Below, one piece after another: positions 49,013 to 57,778 of a stretch of DNA of 64,000 nt. The notes under the pieces are model-generated. The model had not been told where the DNA came from and did no database searches. It saw only the letters and a list, made by a program, of their open reading frames with translations. The stretch covers positions 62,001-126,000 of the forward strand of contig NZ_BPQG01000032.1 of NCBI RefSeq assembly GCF_022179125.1, given 5' to 3'. Within the stretch, counting starts at the first letter, position 1, and each line of letters opens with the position of its first letter. The DNA comes from Methylobacterium cerastii (GTDB lineage: Bacteria; Pseudomonadota; Alphaproteobacteria; Rhizobiales; Beijerinckiaceae). A program made the position numbers and the translations under genes.

Positions 49013-50899
49013 ATGATCCCTCACCGAACGGTCCGCGCCAGCCTGCTCCGGGCGGCTCGACTCTGCTTCTGTGCCGGCCTCGTCCTCGGGGGCGCCGGTC
49101 TTGCGGCCGTCCCGGCCACGGCGCAGGAGGCGGCCTCCGCCGTCCAGGACGTCGTGCTCGTCGATGTGGCGCTGCCGCTCGGCGATACGCTGTTCAAGGC
49201 CGCCCGCGTCACGGTGAGCGGTACCCGGCTGTCGCGCGGCGACCTGACGGCGATCCTGGCACCGGACTCGGCCGAGCCGTGGGCGCCGCGCCTCGCGCGC
49301 CTGGAAGCGGCGAGCATGTCGATCCCGGTCCTCGTCTCCGAACATCCCGGTCCCGGCGGATCGCTGCAGACCGTGACCTACCGCGAGGTCACGGCGCGCG
49401 ACGTGCGCGCCGGCCGCATCGCCGAGCTGACCATGGCGGGCGCCGGCGTCGCGGTCTCCGGCGCGCAAAAGGGATCGGGCACTTACGGCCGGATCGTCGC
49501 GAGCGACCTCGACCTCGCCGCGCTCGTGCGGCTCTCCTCGGAACCGGGTGACGGGAAGGGGCCGGTGCAGCGGGTCTACGCCGCGATCCGCGTCGCCGAC
49601 GTGACCTACACAGAGGATTCGGGCGTCGCGATCCGGATCGCCGGGCTCGAAGGCCGCGACTTCGGCGGCCGCCAGATCCCCGGCGGGTGGAACGGCGCGA
49701 TGGCCGCCCTCACCCGGGGGCTCGACGCGGTCGATCCCGAGATGAAGGCCGACGCGCGCGGCCGGCTCGCCGCCACCGCGGCGGATCTTGCCGACGCGGT
49801 CTCCTTCGGCAGCCTCGAACTGCACGGCCTCGCCATCAGCCGGACCGGGGCCGGCGCGCCGATGCTGGTCGAGGTCGGGCGCCTGGCGCATGTCGGCACC
49901 GGCGCCGAGGCCGGCACGACGCTCGAGGCGATCGCCTTCGCCCAGGGCGGGGTGAAGGCCCGGCTCGCGCGGGCGGCCCTCACCGGCGTCTCGCTCAGCC
50001 CCACCATCGCGGCCCTGCGCCGCCTCGCCGACCCGAACGCCGCCGTCACCGACGAGGCTTTGCGCCGCCTCGCCCCGGCCATCGGCGGCCTGACCTTGCA
50101 GGATTTCAGCGTCGAGTTGCCGGCCGATCCGGCTGCGGAAGCCAGGCAGACCAGCCGCAGCGCCGGTAAGCCGCCCGCCGTCGCCGGCGACCCGCTCGGC
50201 GTTCCGGCCTCGCAGGGCGCCGCGCCGATGCGACTTGTCCTGCGCAGCGGCGCCCTGACCTTCGGGCCGCTGCGCGACGGGGTGCCGACCGCAAGCCGCC
50301 TCGACCTGTCGGGCGTGACCTTCCCGGCGACGATAGTCGCCGGCGTGCCGGTGCTCGGCGCCCTGCCGGATTACGGCTATGCCGACCTCGATTTCAACCT
50401 TGTGATCGACTCGGCCTGGGACGAGGACAAGCGCGAGGTGGCGTTGCGCGAGATGACCCTGTCGGGACGCGACATCGGCTCGCTGCGGCTCGCCGGCACG
50501 ATCGGCGGCATGGGGCCGGAGCTGTTCGCCTCGCACATCCCGGCGGCCAGCCTGCTGATGCTCACGGCCACCGCCAAGGCCCTCGACCTCACCGTCCAGA
50601 ACACCGGCCTGTTCGAGCGCTTCCTTGCCGCCCAAGCGAAGGCCCTGAGCCTCAAGCCGGAGGAATTGCGCCAGGAATACGTGGCGGCGACCCAGTTCGG
50701 CGTGCCGGCGATGCTCGGCAACTCGCCGGCCGCCCGGGCGATCGGCAGCGCGCTCGGCCAGTTCGTGACGAAGCCCGGACGCCTGACGCTGAACGCCAAG
50801 GCGAAGAACGCGGCCGGCCTGGGCTTCGCCGATTTCGGCCTCGCCCGCACGCCGGGTGCGGTGCTCGACAAGCTCGACGTAGATGCACGAGTGGAGTGA
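49013..50899 (+). CDS. Large secreted protein of unknown function
   Basis: A 628-residue protein with a clear signal peptide (LCFCAGLVLGGAGLAAVPATAQ). The mature part is rich in beta-type sequence with repeated groups resembling YhdP/AsmA-like or uncharacterised Hyphomicrobiales proteins: VRIADVTY-like strands, LELHGLAISRTGAGAP, FPATIVAGVPVLGALPDYGYAD, LDFNLVIDSAWDEDKREVAL. No catalytic motif is seen. It is probably a periplasmic or outer-membrane-associated structural protein. ATG 49013 is set by the signal peptide. Confidence 0.75.
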   Translation: MIPHRTVRASLLRAARLCFCAGLVLGGAGLAAVPATAQEAASAVQDVVLVDVALPLGDTLFKAARVTVSGTRLSRGDLTAILAPDSAEPWAPRLARLEAASMSIPVLVSEHPGPGGSLQTVTYREVTARDVRAGRIAELTMAGAGVAVSGAQKGSGTYGRIVASDLDLAALVRLSSEPGDGKGPVQRVYAAIRVADVTYTEDSGVAIRIAGLEGRDFGGRQIPGGWNGAMAALTRGLDAVDPEMKADARGRLAATAADLADAVSFGSLELHGLAISRTGAGAPMLVEVGRLAHVGTGAEAGTTLEAIAFAQGGVKARLARAALTGVSLSPTIAALRRLADPNAAVTDEALRRLAPAIGGLTLQDFSVELPADPAAEARQTSRSAGKPPAVAGDPLGVPASQGAAPMRLVLRSGALTFGPLRDGVPTASRLDLSGVTFPATIVAGVPVLGALPDYGYADLDFNLVIDSAWDEDKREVALREMTLSGRDIGSLRLAGTIGGMGPELFASHIPAASLLMLTATAKALDLTVQNTGLFERFLAAQAKALSLKPEELRQEYVAATQFGVPAMLGNSPAARAIGSALGQFVTKPGRLTLNAKAKNAAGLGFADFGLARTPGAVLDKLDVDARVE

Positions 50900-50942
50900 G
50901 GTCGGGCCTTCCGGCCAGACGAAGCCTTGCTTTGGTGAAACG

Positions 50943-51719
50943 TCACTCGGCGATGACGCCGGGGTAGCGCCGCGCCAGGTCCTGCCGGGTTGCGTCGGCC
51001 CAGGCGCGGTCGCGGCTCGTCCGCGGGCGATCGAGCGGCACCGTGGCGACCAGGCTCGCCGGGCGCGGCGACAGCAGCAGCAGCCGGTCGGCGACGGCGA
51101 TCGCCTCGGCGACGTTGTGAGTCACCATCAGCACGCTCATGCCGAGCCGGTCGACGGTGTCGACCACCAGGCCCCGCAGGGAGGCGGCGGCCGCGTCGTC
51201 GAGCGACACGAACGGCTCGTCGAGCACCAAGAGGCGCGGATCGTTCGCGAGCGCGCGGGCGAGCGCCACGCGGCGCTGCATCCCCAGCGACAGCGCGCCG
51301 GGAAACCGGTCCCGCCACGGGGTCAGCCCGAGATGCGCGAACAGCCCGTCGAGGTCGCGCGCGCGCTGCGGCCGCGGCATCGCCAGGCGCACGTTCTGCT
51401 CCACCGTCCGCCACGGCAGCAGACGCGGCTCCTGGAAGACCATGCCCGGCCCGTTCTCGGATGCGCGCGGGTCCGGCACGATGGTTCCGTCGTAGTCGGC
51501 GTCGAGCCCGAGCAGGATGCGCAGGGTCGTGGTCTTGCCCGCCCCCGACGGCCCGATCAGGCAGGCGATCTCGCCCGGCCGGATCGCGAAGGCGAGGTCG
51601 CGCACCGCCTCCACCGGCTCGACCGAATCCGGATGGTAGACCTTCCGCGCGATCGCGACCGTGAGGACCGCGTCCTCGCCGTCGCCGACGGCGGACATCT
51701 TATCGCCAGCGGCGGACAT
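50943..51719 (-). CDS. ABC transporter ATPase, nitrate/sulfonate/taurine type
   Basis: A 258-residue ATPase with Walker A GPSGAGKTT, Q-loop MVFQEPRLLPWRTV, signature SLGMQRRVALARALANDP, Walker B LLVLDEPFVSLDDA and switch His in VTHNVAEA. The sequence EPRLLPWRTVEQNV is diagnostic of the SsuB/TauB/NrtD branch. It is the last gene of a three-gene operon (binding protein, permease, ATPase). The start at 51719 overlaps the permease by 20 nt; a start at 51698 just after the permease stop is also plausible. Confidence 0.9.
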   Translation of the reverse strand: MSAAGDKMSAVGDGEDAVLTVAIARKVYHPDSVEPVEAVRDLAFAIRPGEIACLIGPSGAGKTTTLRILLGLDADYDGTIVPDPRASENGPGMVFQEPRLLPWRTVEQNVRLAMPRPQRARDLDGLFAHLGLTPWRDRFPGALSLGMQRRVALARALANDPRLLVLDEPFVSLDDAAAASLRGLVVDTVDRLGMSVLMVTHNVAEAIAVADRLLLLSPRPASLVATVPLDRPRTSRDRAWADATRQDLARRYPGVIAE

Positions 51720-52464
51720 GCGCTTCGAGCCGCTGCAGGAGGAGGATGTCGATGGCGATCATCACGCTCATGAACACGATGCTGTAGCCGAGGATCGCGG
51801 CCACGTCGGTGCTCTGGACGAAGTAGTAGTTGATCGCGAAGCCCACGCCGTTGGGACGCCCGAGCAGCTCGATCACCAGCACGATCTTCCAGGCCAGCGA
51901 CAGGCCGGAGCGTGCCGCGGCGACCGCGTAGGGCTGCAGCTGCGGCACGAGCACGTGGGCGACCCAGGAGCGCCGGTCGAGCCGGTAGGTCCGCGCCATC
52001 TCCTCCAGGCCGGGGTCGAGGTCGCGCGCGCCCTCCCGCAGGATGACGGCGACGTTGGGCAGCTTGTTCAGCACCACGGCGAGGATCGCGGCCGTTTCGT
52101 TCAAGCCGACCCAAACGTAGGCCAGCACGGTGATCACCAGGGCCGGCGTGTTCAGCATCGCCAGGAGCGGCGTGTCGAGGAGGGTGTTCAGGCGCTTCGA
52201 GCGCCCGAGCGCCACGCCGAGCAGGACGCCGAGCACCATCGCGAGCACGAACGAGACGCCGACCCGCGCCAGCGTGATACCCACATTGGTCCACAGGTCG
52301 CCGCGCGCCGATTCCCGGGCGATGAACGTCGCCACCGCGAGCGGCGTCGGCAGCATCCGCGAGCCGGCGACCTGCGCCGCCGCCTGCCATGCGGCGAGCA
52401 GCACCAGCATGGAGGCGAGACGGGTGAGGACGGCCCGGCGGTTCGAGTCGCTGGCGCGGATCAA
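51700..52464 (-). CDS. ABC transporter permease, nitrate/sulfonate/taurine type, TTG start
   Basis: A 254-residue inner-membrane protein with about six helices and the EAA loop LEEMARTYRLDRRSWVAHVLVPQLQP. It starts with TTG at 52464 overlapping the stop of the binding protein gene by 4 nt (TTGA), so translation is coupled. The helix pattern and LNTPALVITVLAYVWVGLNE fit the SsuC/TauC group. Confidence 0.88.
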   Translation of the reverse strand: MIRASDSNRRAVLTRLASMLVLLAAWQAAAQVAGSRMLPTPLAVATFIARESARGDLWTNVGITLARVGVSFVLAMVLGVLLGVALGRSKRLNTLLDTPLLAMLNTPALVITVLAYVWVGLNETAAILAVVLNKLPNVAVILREGARDLDPGLEEMARTYRLDRRSWVAHVLVPQLQPYAVAAARSGLSLAWKIVLVIELLGRPNGVGFAINYYFVQSTDVAAILGYSIVFMSVMIAIDILLLQRLEAHVRRWR

Positions 52465-53441
52465 CCGGTCGTCCCGTCGTAGTACAGGCCCGGCGGCAGG
52501 CCGGTGCCGGTGCCGACGAGGCGCTCGCCCCCGAGCCGCGACATCACCGAGAACAGCCGCTCGCCGTCGCTGCGCTCCTCGGCCACGGGCCGGCGCGGGA
52601 TGCCGGCGAGGTATTCCCGCTTCAACGCCTCGAAGATCGCGTCGTCGTCGGCCGCCATCAGCGGGCGCACGATCGTCCAGGCGGAGGGGTCGCCGGCCAG
52701 CATGTCCTTGGCCGCGCGCACGGCGCGGACGAAGCCTGCCATCGCCTCGGGCTTGTCGGTGACGGTCTTCGCCTCGAACAGGTAACCGATCAGTGCGAAC
52801 GCGCCCTTCGCACCGAGCGCCCGCATCATGTCGTCGGCGCCGATCAGCCGGCGGAAGCCCTTGGCTTCGAGGCGCGCGCAGTAGGTCCAGTAGGTCAGCG
52901 CCGCATCGAGCGAGCCTTGCTCGAGCTTCAGCGCGATCAGGGGCGGCGCGCCGTAGGCGATCTCGCTCTTGGCCTCGATGTCGAAGCCGGCGGCGTCCTG
53001 CGCCTGGGCCTTGAGCAGCAGCCAGTTCTTGTCGAGGGGGCCGCCGCCGACGCCGAGGCGCTTGCCTTCGAGGTCCTTGAGGGTCTTCACCGGGCTTGCC
53101 GCGGGCACCATCACGGCGCCCTCCGAGGTCGAGGCCGGCACGTATCGCATCGCGCGGCCCTCGTTGCCGAGGCGGGCCGCCCAGAGCAGGTCGCCGACGA
53201 TCACGTCGACCTGGCCGCCCATGAAGGCGATGCGCGCCGCGTCGTTGCCGGCGAGCTTCACGAGGTCGAGGTTGAAGCCGTTGGCGGCGTCGAGCCCGCG
53301 CGCCTTGATCAGCGCGGCTTCCCACGCGACCGTGCCGAAGGGCAGGCTGCCGAGGCGTACGCTCGGCGCCGCCAGCGCCCGATGCGACAGCATCGGCAGG
53401 CCGGCGAGCGCGGCGGCGAGCAATCCGCGCCGTGACAGCAT
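52461..53441 (-). CDS. ABC transporter substrate-binding protein, nitrate/sulfonate/taurine type
   Basis: A 326-residue periplasmic protein with a likely Tat signal (LSRRGLLAAALAGLPMLS) and a type II binding fold: VRLGSLPFGTVAWEAALIKA, FMGGQVDVIVGDLLWAARLG, VKTLKDLEGKRLGVGGGPLD and ALTYWTYCARLEAKGFRRLI. The ligand could be an alkanesulfonate, taurine, nitrate, a pyrimidine precursor or an aromatic acid; the operon has no enzyme to tell which. It is the first gene of the operon. Confidence 0.9.
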   Translation of the reverse strand: MLSRRGLLAAALAGLPMLSHRALAAPSVRLGSLPFGTVAWEAALIKARGLDAANGFNLDLVKLAGNDAARIAFMGGQVDVIVGDLLWAARLGNEGRAMRYVPASTSEGAVMVPAASPVKTLKDLEGKRLGVGGGPLDKNWLLLKAQAQDAAGFDIEAKSEIAYGAPPLIALKLEQGSLDAALTYWTYCARLEAKGFRRLIGADDMMRALGAKGAFALIGYLFEAKTVTDKPEAMAGFVRAVRAAKDMLAGDPSAWTIVRPLMAADDDAIFEALKREYLAGIPRRPVAEERSDGERLFSVMSRLGGERLVGTGTGLPPGLYYDGTTG

Positions 53442-53638
53442 CGCGCCTTCTCCCTAGAGATCGTCTCGGCCGATCTTGGCCTTGTGCCGTTCTCGGCCGG
53501 AACCGTGAGGCACCGGCGCCCGCGGAACCATTGTGCAGAGGTCTTAGGGCGCGGGGGGCGGCCCGTCCACATCCGCCTTGCGCGGTCGCGGCCGCCGGGG
53601 CAGGCTCGGGCGGGGAAAACCGATCGGGAGAGACGACC

Positions 53639-54016
53639 ATGGCCGAACCGCGCGAAGGCGCCCTCGACGACGCGACCATCGCCGCACGGATCGCCGCCGA
53701 GATACCGGCCTGGCGTTACGAGGACGGGTGGATTCGCCGCACCTACAAGACTGCCAGCTGGAAGAGCACGCTGATGGTGATCAACACCGTCGGCCACCTC
53801 GCCGAGGCGGCGTGGCACCACCCCGACCTCACCGCCTCCTACGCCTGGGTCGAGGTGCGGCTGATGAACCATGCCGCCAAGGGCATCACCGACAAGGACT
53901 TTGCGCTGGCCCGCAAGATCGAGGAGGTCGTCTCCTGGCAGCCGGGCCTCGAAGGCGCCGGCCTGGAGGGCACGCCGACGGACCCGCGCTTCGCCTACGT
54001 GAAGTACGACAAGTAG
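53639..54016 (+). CDS. phhB: 4a-hydroxytetrahydrobiopterin dehydratase (pterin carbinolamine dehydratase)
   Basis: A 125-residue protein with the PCD motif: AEAAWHHPDLTASYAWVEV then LMNHAAKGITDKDF, containing the catalytic His residues. It recycles the pterin cofactor of aromatic amino acid hydroxylases. In methylotrophs PCD-like proteins also serve as pterin helpers. GGGAG lies upstream of ATG 53639. No phenylalanine hydroxylase is in the window. Confidence 0.88.
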   Translation: MAEPREGALDDATIAARIAAEIPAWRYEDGWIRRTYKTASWKSTLMVINTVGHLAEAAWHHPDLTASYAWVEVRLMNHAAKGITDKDFALARKIEEVVSWQPGLEGAGLEGTPTDPRFAYVKYDK

Positions 54017-54136
54017 GGCGTTCCCTAACGACACCCTCACGGCGTCGTGCGGCCTGACCGCTCGATTCCTCACGGTCGCGGGCCGATCTTGGCGGTGCGG
54101 TCCCATCCCGGGACCGCGCCAGCCCCGCGTGAGACC

Positions 54137-54382
54137 ATGCCGAACCTCTCGACCGCCGTCGTCCCGTCGCCCGCCCGCCCGGCCGCCGCAAGACCCGGTC
54201 TCAGCTTCACCATCGGGCAGGATGTGAGCGGCTGCTGGGTCGCGCTGGAGAGCCACGGCATCGCCGGCGGGCTGTTCCGGAACCGCGACGACGCGATCCA
54301 TTATGCCGGGGTCGAGATTCGCAATGGCGCCGGCGAGATCCGCTTCGCCACCGGGCCGGTCGCCTTCACGGCCGGCCGCTGA
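54137..54382 (+). CDS. Hypothetical small protein (81 aa)
   Basis: An 81-residue soluble protein. The C-terminal half (LSFTIGQDVSGCWVALESHG, GGLFRNRDDAIHYAGVEI) looks like a small beta-alpha fold of the kind seen in many DUF2188-like or uncharacterised Hyphomicrobiales proteins; the N-terminal 20 residues are Ala/Pro-rich. No function is known. The start at 54137 is preferred over the open frame from 54047. Confidence 0.6.
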   Translation: MPNLSTAVVPSPARPAAARPGLSFTIGQDVSGCWVALESHGIAGGLFRNRDDAIHYAGVEIRNGAGEIRFATGPVAFTAGR

Positions 54383-54392
54383 GGAGCGGCGG

Positions 54393-54614
54393 TCACGGGG
54401 CGTTCTTCACCCGGCGGCACTCGGTCTTGAGGTAGGAGGTCTTGCCGATCTCGTCGCGCAAATCCGTGCGGGCGATGATCTCCTGCCAGCCGTTGGTGCA
54501 GCCGAGCTCGTTCGCGACGCGGACCTTGCGCACCTCCAAGGCCTTGTCGTCGGTGCAGGCTTCCTGCGCGATCGCGTTGGCGCAGACGAGGACGACGGCG
54601 AGGAAGGTGTTCAC
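54393..54614 (-). CDS. Small secreted Cys-containing protein (73 aa)
   Basis: A 73-residue protein with a signal peptide (TFLAVVLVCANAIAQ, cleavage near AQEA). The mature part has three Cys (EACTDD, LGCTNG, TECRR) and charged helices. It could be a small periplasmic binding or inhibitor protein. No family is recognised. It is convergent with the 81-residue gene. Confidence 0.7.
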   Translation of the reverse strand: MNTFLAVVLVCANAIAQEACTDDKALEVRKVRVANELGCTNGWQEIIARTDLRDEIGKTSYLKTECRRVKNAP

Positions 54615-54704
54615 GGACGAGGTTCTCCCGCGGAAGGACGTGGCAGCCTTACGCGCGAACCGCGCACGAGGTTTCGCGCCGGGCGCGCCGTCCGCGGTCG
54701 TCGC

Positions 54705-55562
54705 TCAGGCCGGGCTTCGCGCCAGCGTGACGACGCGGTCGGCGGCGTAGGTCGCGCCCTCGACCGGGTTCGCCACCCAGCGGCAGCGGCCGATCGCCAT
54801 GTCGTGCCCCGCATGGAAATGACCGGACACCCACAGGTCGGGTCGCGCCGCGTCGTCGAGGTCGTCGAGCACCGTCGTCGCGTAGAAGGCCGGCACCCAC
54901 CACGGCACCCCCGGTGCGTCGCGGAAGGCGTCGGCCGCACGCGGGCTCGGCGGATGGTGCGTCACCGCCACCGTCGGCCCGTGGAAGGGCTGCGCCAGGG
55001 TCGCCAGCAACTCGGCCCGCTCCGCCGCGTGCGCCGCCATCGCGTCGGCGGGAAGCCAGACCGTGCCGTCCGCCTTGCGGATCGAGCCGCGATACTCCCG
55101 TGAGCCGGTGATCGGGTCGGTCATGCGGTCGGCCGCGTAGGCCATCGGGTCGGCCGGGCGGTCGGGGGCGTCCGGCCCGAGCCAGCGCCCCGCCAGCGAC
55201 CAGTCGCTCCACAGGGTCGCGCCGACGAACCGGACCCCGTCGAGGAGGCAGGCGGCGCCGTGCCGAAGCAGGTGGATGCGGGCGCCGCCTTCGTTCAGGC
55301 GCGCGACCTCGGCCGCGAGCGCGGCGAGGAGCTCGGGCGCGGTGCGCCCGTCGCCGGTCGGCGCGTAATGCTCGTGGTTGCCCGGCACGAGGACGACCGG
55401 CCTGCCTCCGGCCAGCGCCAGCACGGCGGCGAGCCCGCGCTCGGGGTGTCCTTCGTACAGGTCGCCGGCGCAGACCATGACGTCGAACGGCCCGCTCGGC
55501 GGGGCGATCAGGTCGAGGCGGCGGCGCTCGAGGTGGAGGTCGGAGATCGGGAAGATTCTCAC
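54705..55562 (-). CDS. Calcineurin-like metallophosphoesterase
   Basis: A 285-residue protein with all five metallophosphoesterase blocks: ISDLHLERR, CAGDLYEG, VPGNHEHY, AVTHHPPSPR and SGHFHAGHD. It hydrolyses phosphomono- or diesters; the substrate is unknown. The start is GTG at 55562, overlapping the stop of the CDF-like gene by 4 nt (GTGA). The much longer open frame upstream is a shadow of that neighbour and of genes on the other strand. Confidence 0.9.
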   Translation of the reverse strand: MRIFPISDLHLERRRLDLIAPPSGPFDVMVCAGDLYEGHPERGLAAVLALAGGRPVVLVPGNHEHYAPTGDGRTAPELLAALAAEVARLNEGGARIHLLRHGAACLLDGVRFVGATLWSDWSLAGRWLGPDAPDRPADPMAYAADRMTDPITGSREYRGSIRKADGTVWLPADAMAAHAAERAELLATLAQPFHGPTVAVTHHPPSPRAADAFRDAPGVPWWVPAFYATTVLDDLDDAARPDLWVSGHFHAGHDMAIGRCRWVANPVEGATYAADRVVTLARSPA

Positions 55563-56212
55563 GGGGTCCGTCCTGCGTCGTGCGCGGCGCGGCGCTCGGC
55601 GGCGGCTGCGCGAAGGATGTCGCCGGCCGAATCCGCGTTGAGGATGGCGATGCCGGCCGCCGCGATCAGGTCGGGCCAGGGCGAGGGCTGGAACGCGGTG
55701 ACGAGGCCGGCGGCGATGATCGCGAGGTTGGCGTAGGCGTCGTTCCGGGCGGACAGCCAGGCGGCACGCGTCAGGCTGCCTGCGCCGTCGCGGTGGCGCG
55801 ACAGCATCAGGGCGCAGGTGAGGTTCACCGCGAGCGCCCCGAGCCCGGTCAGCGTCAGCGGAAGCGGCGCCGGCGCGCTCATGTCCGAGACCTTCTCGTA
55901 AGCCGCGTAGGCGGTGGCCAGCGCCGGCACCATCAGGATGCCGGCCATCGCCGTGCCGAGGCGCGCGCGGTTGGCCGCGCTCCAGCCGAGGCCTGCGAAG
56001 ATCAGCAGGTTGATCGCCGCATCCTCCAGGAAGTCGAGGCTGTCGGCGATCAGCGCCACCGAGCCGATCGCCAGCGCCACCGCGATCTCGATGCCGAAAT
56101 AGCCGAGGTTCAAGCCCGCAACGCGCAGGACGACGGTGCGGAGCGGGGGAAAGGCGGCGGATTCCACGCGGGCGACGGTGTCCGTTACGGGTCGGGCCGC
56201 CTCTTCGCCCAC
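55559..56212 (-). CDS. Cation diffusion facilitator-like transporter
   Basis: A 217-residue membrane protein with six predicted helices like the CDF transmembrane domain (TVVLRVAGLNLGYFGIEIAV, SVALIADSLDFLEDAAINLL, AAWLSARNDAYANLAIIAAG). The usual HxxxD metal site appears as DxxxD (DSLDFLED), and the second site as NDAYAN, so the metal specificity may differ. The cytoplasmic C-terminal domain of CDF proteins is missing. It is translationally coupled to the metallophosphoesterase gene. Confidence 0.8.
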   Translation of the reverse strand: MGEEAARPVTDTVARVESAAFPPLRTVVLRVAGLNLGYFGIEIAVALAIGSVALIADSLDFLEDAAINLLIFAGLGWSAANRARLGTAMAGILMVPALATAYAAYEKVSDMSAPAPLPLTLTGLGALAVNLTCALMLSRHRDGAGSLTRAAWLSARNDAYANLAIIAAGLVTAFQPSPWPDLIAAAGIAILNADSAGDILRAAAAERRAAHDAGRTP

Positions 56213-56330
56213 CCGGTGCCTGCTGTCGAGCCGCCCTTACGCGTTTCGTCCGGCTGGATTCGGAGGCCGTCCTGTGCGAGGCGGGTCGGCCATCGGACCG
56301 AATCCGTTCGGCCGGAACGAGGAGTCTCAG

Positions 56331-56807
56331 ATGTTGCCCGAATTGCGCGTTCTCTACTTCGAGGACCTCGAAGTCGGGCTCTCGGAGACCCTCTCGAAGA
56401 CGATCGCCTCCTCCGACGTGGTCGGGTTCGCCGAGATCACCGGCGACCGCAACCCGATCCACCTGTCCGAGCACTTCGCGGCGCGCACGCCGTTCGGCAC
56501 CCGCATCGCCCACGGCCTCTACACCGCCGGGCTGATCTCGGCGGTGCTCGGCACCCGCCTCCCCGGCCCCGGCGCGGTCTACATCAGCCAGACCTTGAAC
56601 TTCCGCGCGCCCGTGCGCATCGGCGACACCGTCGACGTCACCGTCGAGGTGGCCGAGCTGGTGCCCGAGCGGCGCCGCGCCCGCCTCAAGTGCACCTGCG
56701 CGGTGGCCGGCGAGGTCGTGCTCGACGGCGAGGCCCTGGTGAAGGTGCCGACCAAGGCCGAGGCCGACCCGCTGGCGGTCCGCATGGGCGGCCGCCCGCC
56801 GGCGTGA
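56331..56807 (+). CDS. MaoC-family hydratase (R-specific enoyl-CoA hydratase type)
   Basis: A 158-residue single hotdog protein. FAEITGDRNPIHLSEHFA carries the catalytic Asp and His, then PFGTRIAHGLYTAGLISAVL and YISQTLNFRAPVRIGDTVDV. Members hydrate trans-2-enoyl-CoA to (R)-3-hydroxyacyl-CoA, supplying polyhydroxyalkanoate or the ethylmalonyl-CoA pathway (crotonase CroR in methylotrophs is one candidate identity). A GAGGAG site precedes ATG 56331. Confidence 0.88.
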   Translation: MLPELRVLYFEDLEVGLSETLSKTIASSDVVGFAEITGDRNPIHLSEHFAARTPFGTRIAHGLYTAGLISAVLGTRLPGPGAVYISQTLNFRAPVRIGDTVDVTVEVAELVPERRRARLKCTCAVAGEVVLDGEALVKVPTKAEADPLAVRMGGRPPA

Positions 56808-56861
56808 GCGGTTCCCGGTGCCCGGGGGCATGATGTCTCCTTGCGATCGTGACCTTCCGGC

Positions 56862-57692
56862 ATGATCCAGATCTCCGACCCGTCCGATCCGCGCCTCGCC
56901 CCCTACGCGGCGATGCGCGAGCGCGACCTCGTCGGGCGAGCCGGGCGCTTCATCGTGGAGGGCGAGGTGACGCTTCGGCTGATGCTGTCGCCCCGCGCCC
57001 GCTTCCGCACCGAATCGATCCTGCTGCTGCCCGAGCGCGTCGCCGGGCTCGCGGCCGCGATCGAGGCTTGTCCCGATCGGCCGCCGGTCTACGTCACCGA
57101 CCGCGCCGTGATGAGCGCGGTGGCGGGGTTCCCGATCCATCGCGGCGTGCTGGCCGTCGGAATCCGCGGCGACGACGCGGGCGCCGAGGTGCTCGTTCCG
57201 CAGGCGGCCGCCCCGGCTTTGGTCGTAGGCCTGGCCGGCTTGACCAACCACGACAACGTCGGCGGCCTGTTCCGCAACGCCGCCGCCTTCGGCGCCGACG
57301 CGGTGCTGCTCGACGCCGGCACCTGCGATCCGCTCTACCGCAAGGCGATCCGCGTCTCGGCCGGCGCCGCCCTCACCGTCCCCTTCGCCCGCCTCGATCC
57401 CGGCGTCGACTGGTTCGCGACGGCCGCCGCCCTCGGCCTGGAACCGCTCGCGTTGAGCCCGTCCGGCGCCGAGGATGTCGCCGACCTCGCGCCGCCGTCG
57501 CGTGCGCTGCTCATCCTCGGAACCGAAGGCCCCGGACTGCCGGCCTCGGTGCTGGCGCGGATGCGCGGGCTGCGCATCGCTATGGCCCCCGGCTTCGATT
57601 CGCTCAACGTCGCCACCGCAGGCGCGATCGCGCTGCATCGCCTCGCGTGCGGGCTCCGCACTGCGCGCGACAATGAGCACCCATTGCCTTGA
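56862..57692 (+). CDS. TrmH-family (SpoU) RNA methyltransferase
   Basis: A 276-residue enzyme of the trefoil-knotted SpoU class. The N-terminal substrate-binding region is short (ISDPSDPRLAPYAAMRERDL), followed by the three SPOUT motifs: LTNHDNVGGLFRNAAAFGAD, LILGTEGPGLPASVL and APGFDSLNVATAGAIALHRL. It 2'-O-methylates ribose in tRNA or rRNA; which site cannot be told. Its stop overlaps the first possible start of the desaturase gene. Confidence 0.9.
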   Translation: MIQISDPSDPRLAPYAAMRERDLVGRAGRFIVEGEVTLRLMLSPRARFRTESILLLPERVAGLAAAIEACPDRPPVYVTDRAVMSAVAGFPIHRGVLAVGIRGDDAGAEVLVPQAAAPALVVGLAGLTNHDNVGGLFRNAAAFGADAVLLDAGTCDPLYRKAIRVSAGAALTVPFARLDPGVDWFATAAALGLEPLALSPSGAEDVADLAPPSRALLILGTEGPGLPASVLARMRGLRIAMAPGFDSLNVATAGAIALHRLACGLRTARDNEHPLP

Positions 57693-57778
57693 CCCCGCAG
57701 CGAGCTAGCTTGACCGCACGGTGGAGCGGGCGGCAGCCCGTCGTCCGCCGGGAAGTTCGGATCGGGGAGTCGGGCGCG

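Noticed and set aside
54705-57680. A 991-codon minus-strand frame that could look like a giant multi-domain protein.
   Set aside because: Only its last 285 codons (from GTG 55562) show metallophosphoesterase motifs. The rest lies antisense to the MaoC and TrmH genes or out of frame with the CDF-like gene.
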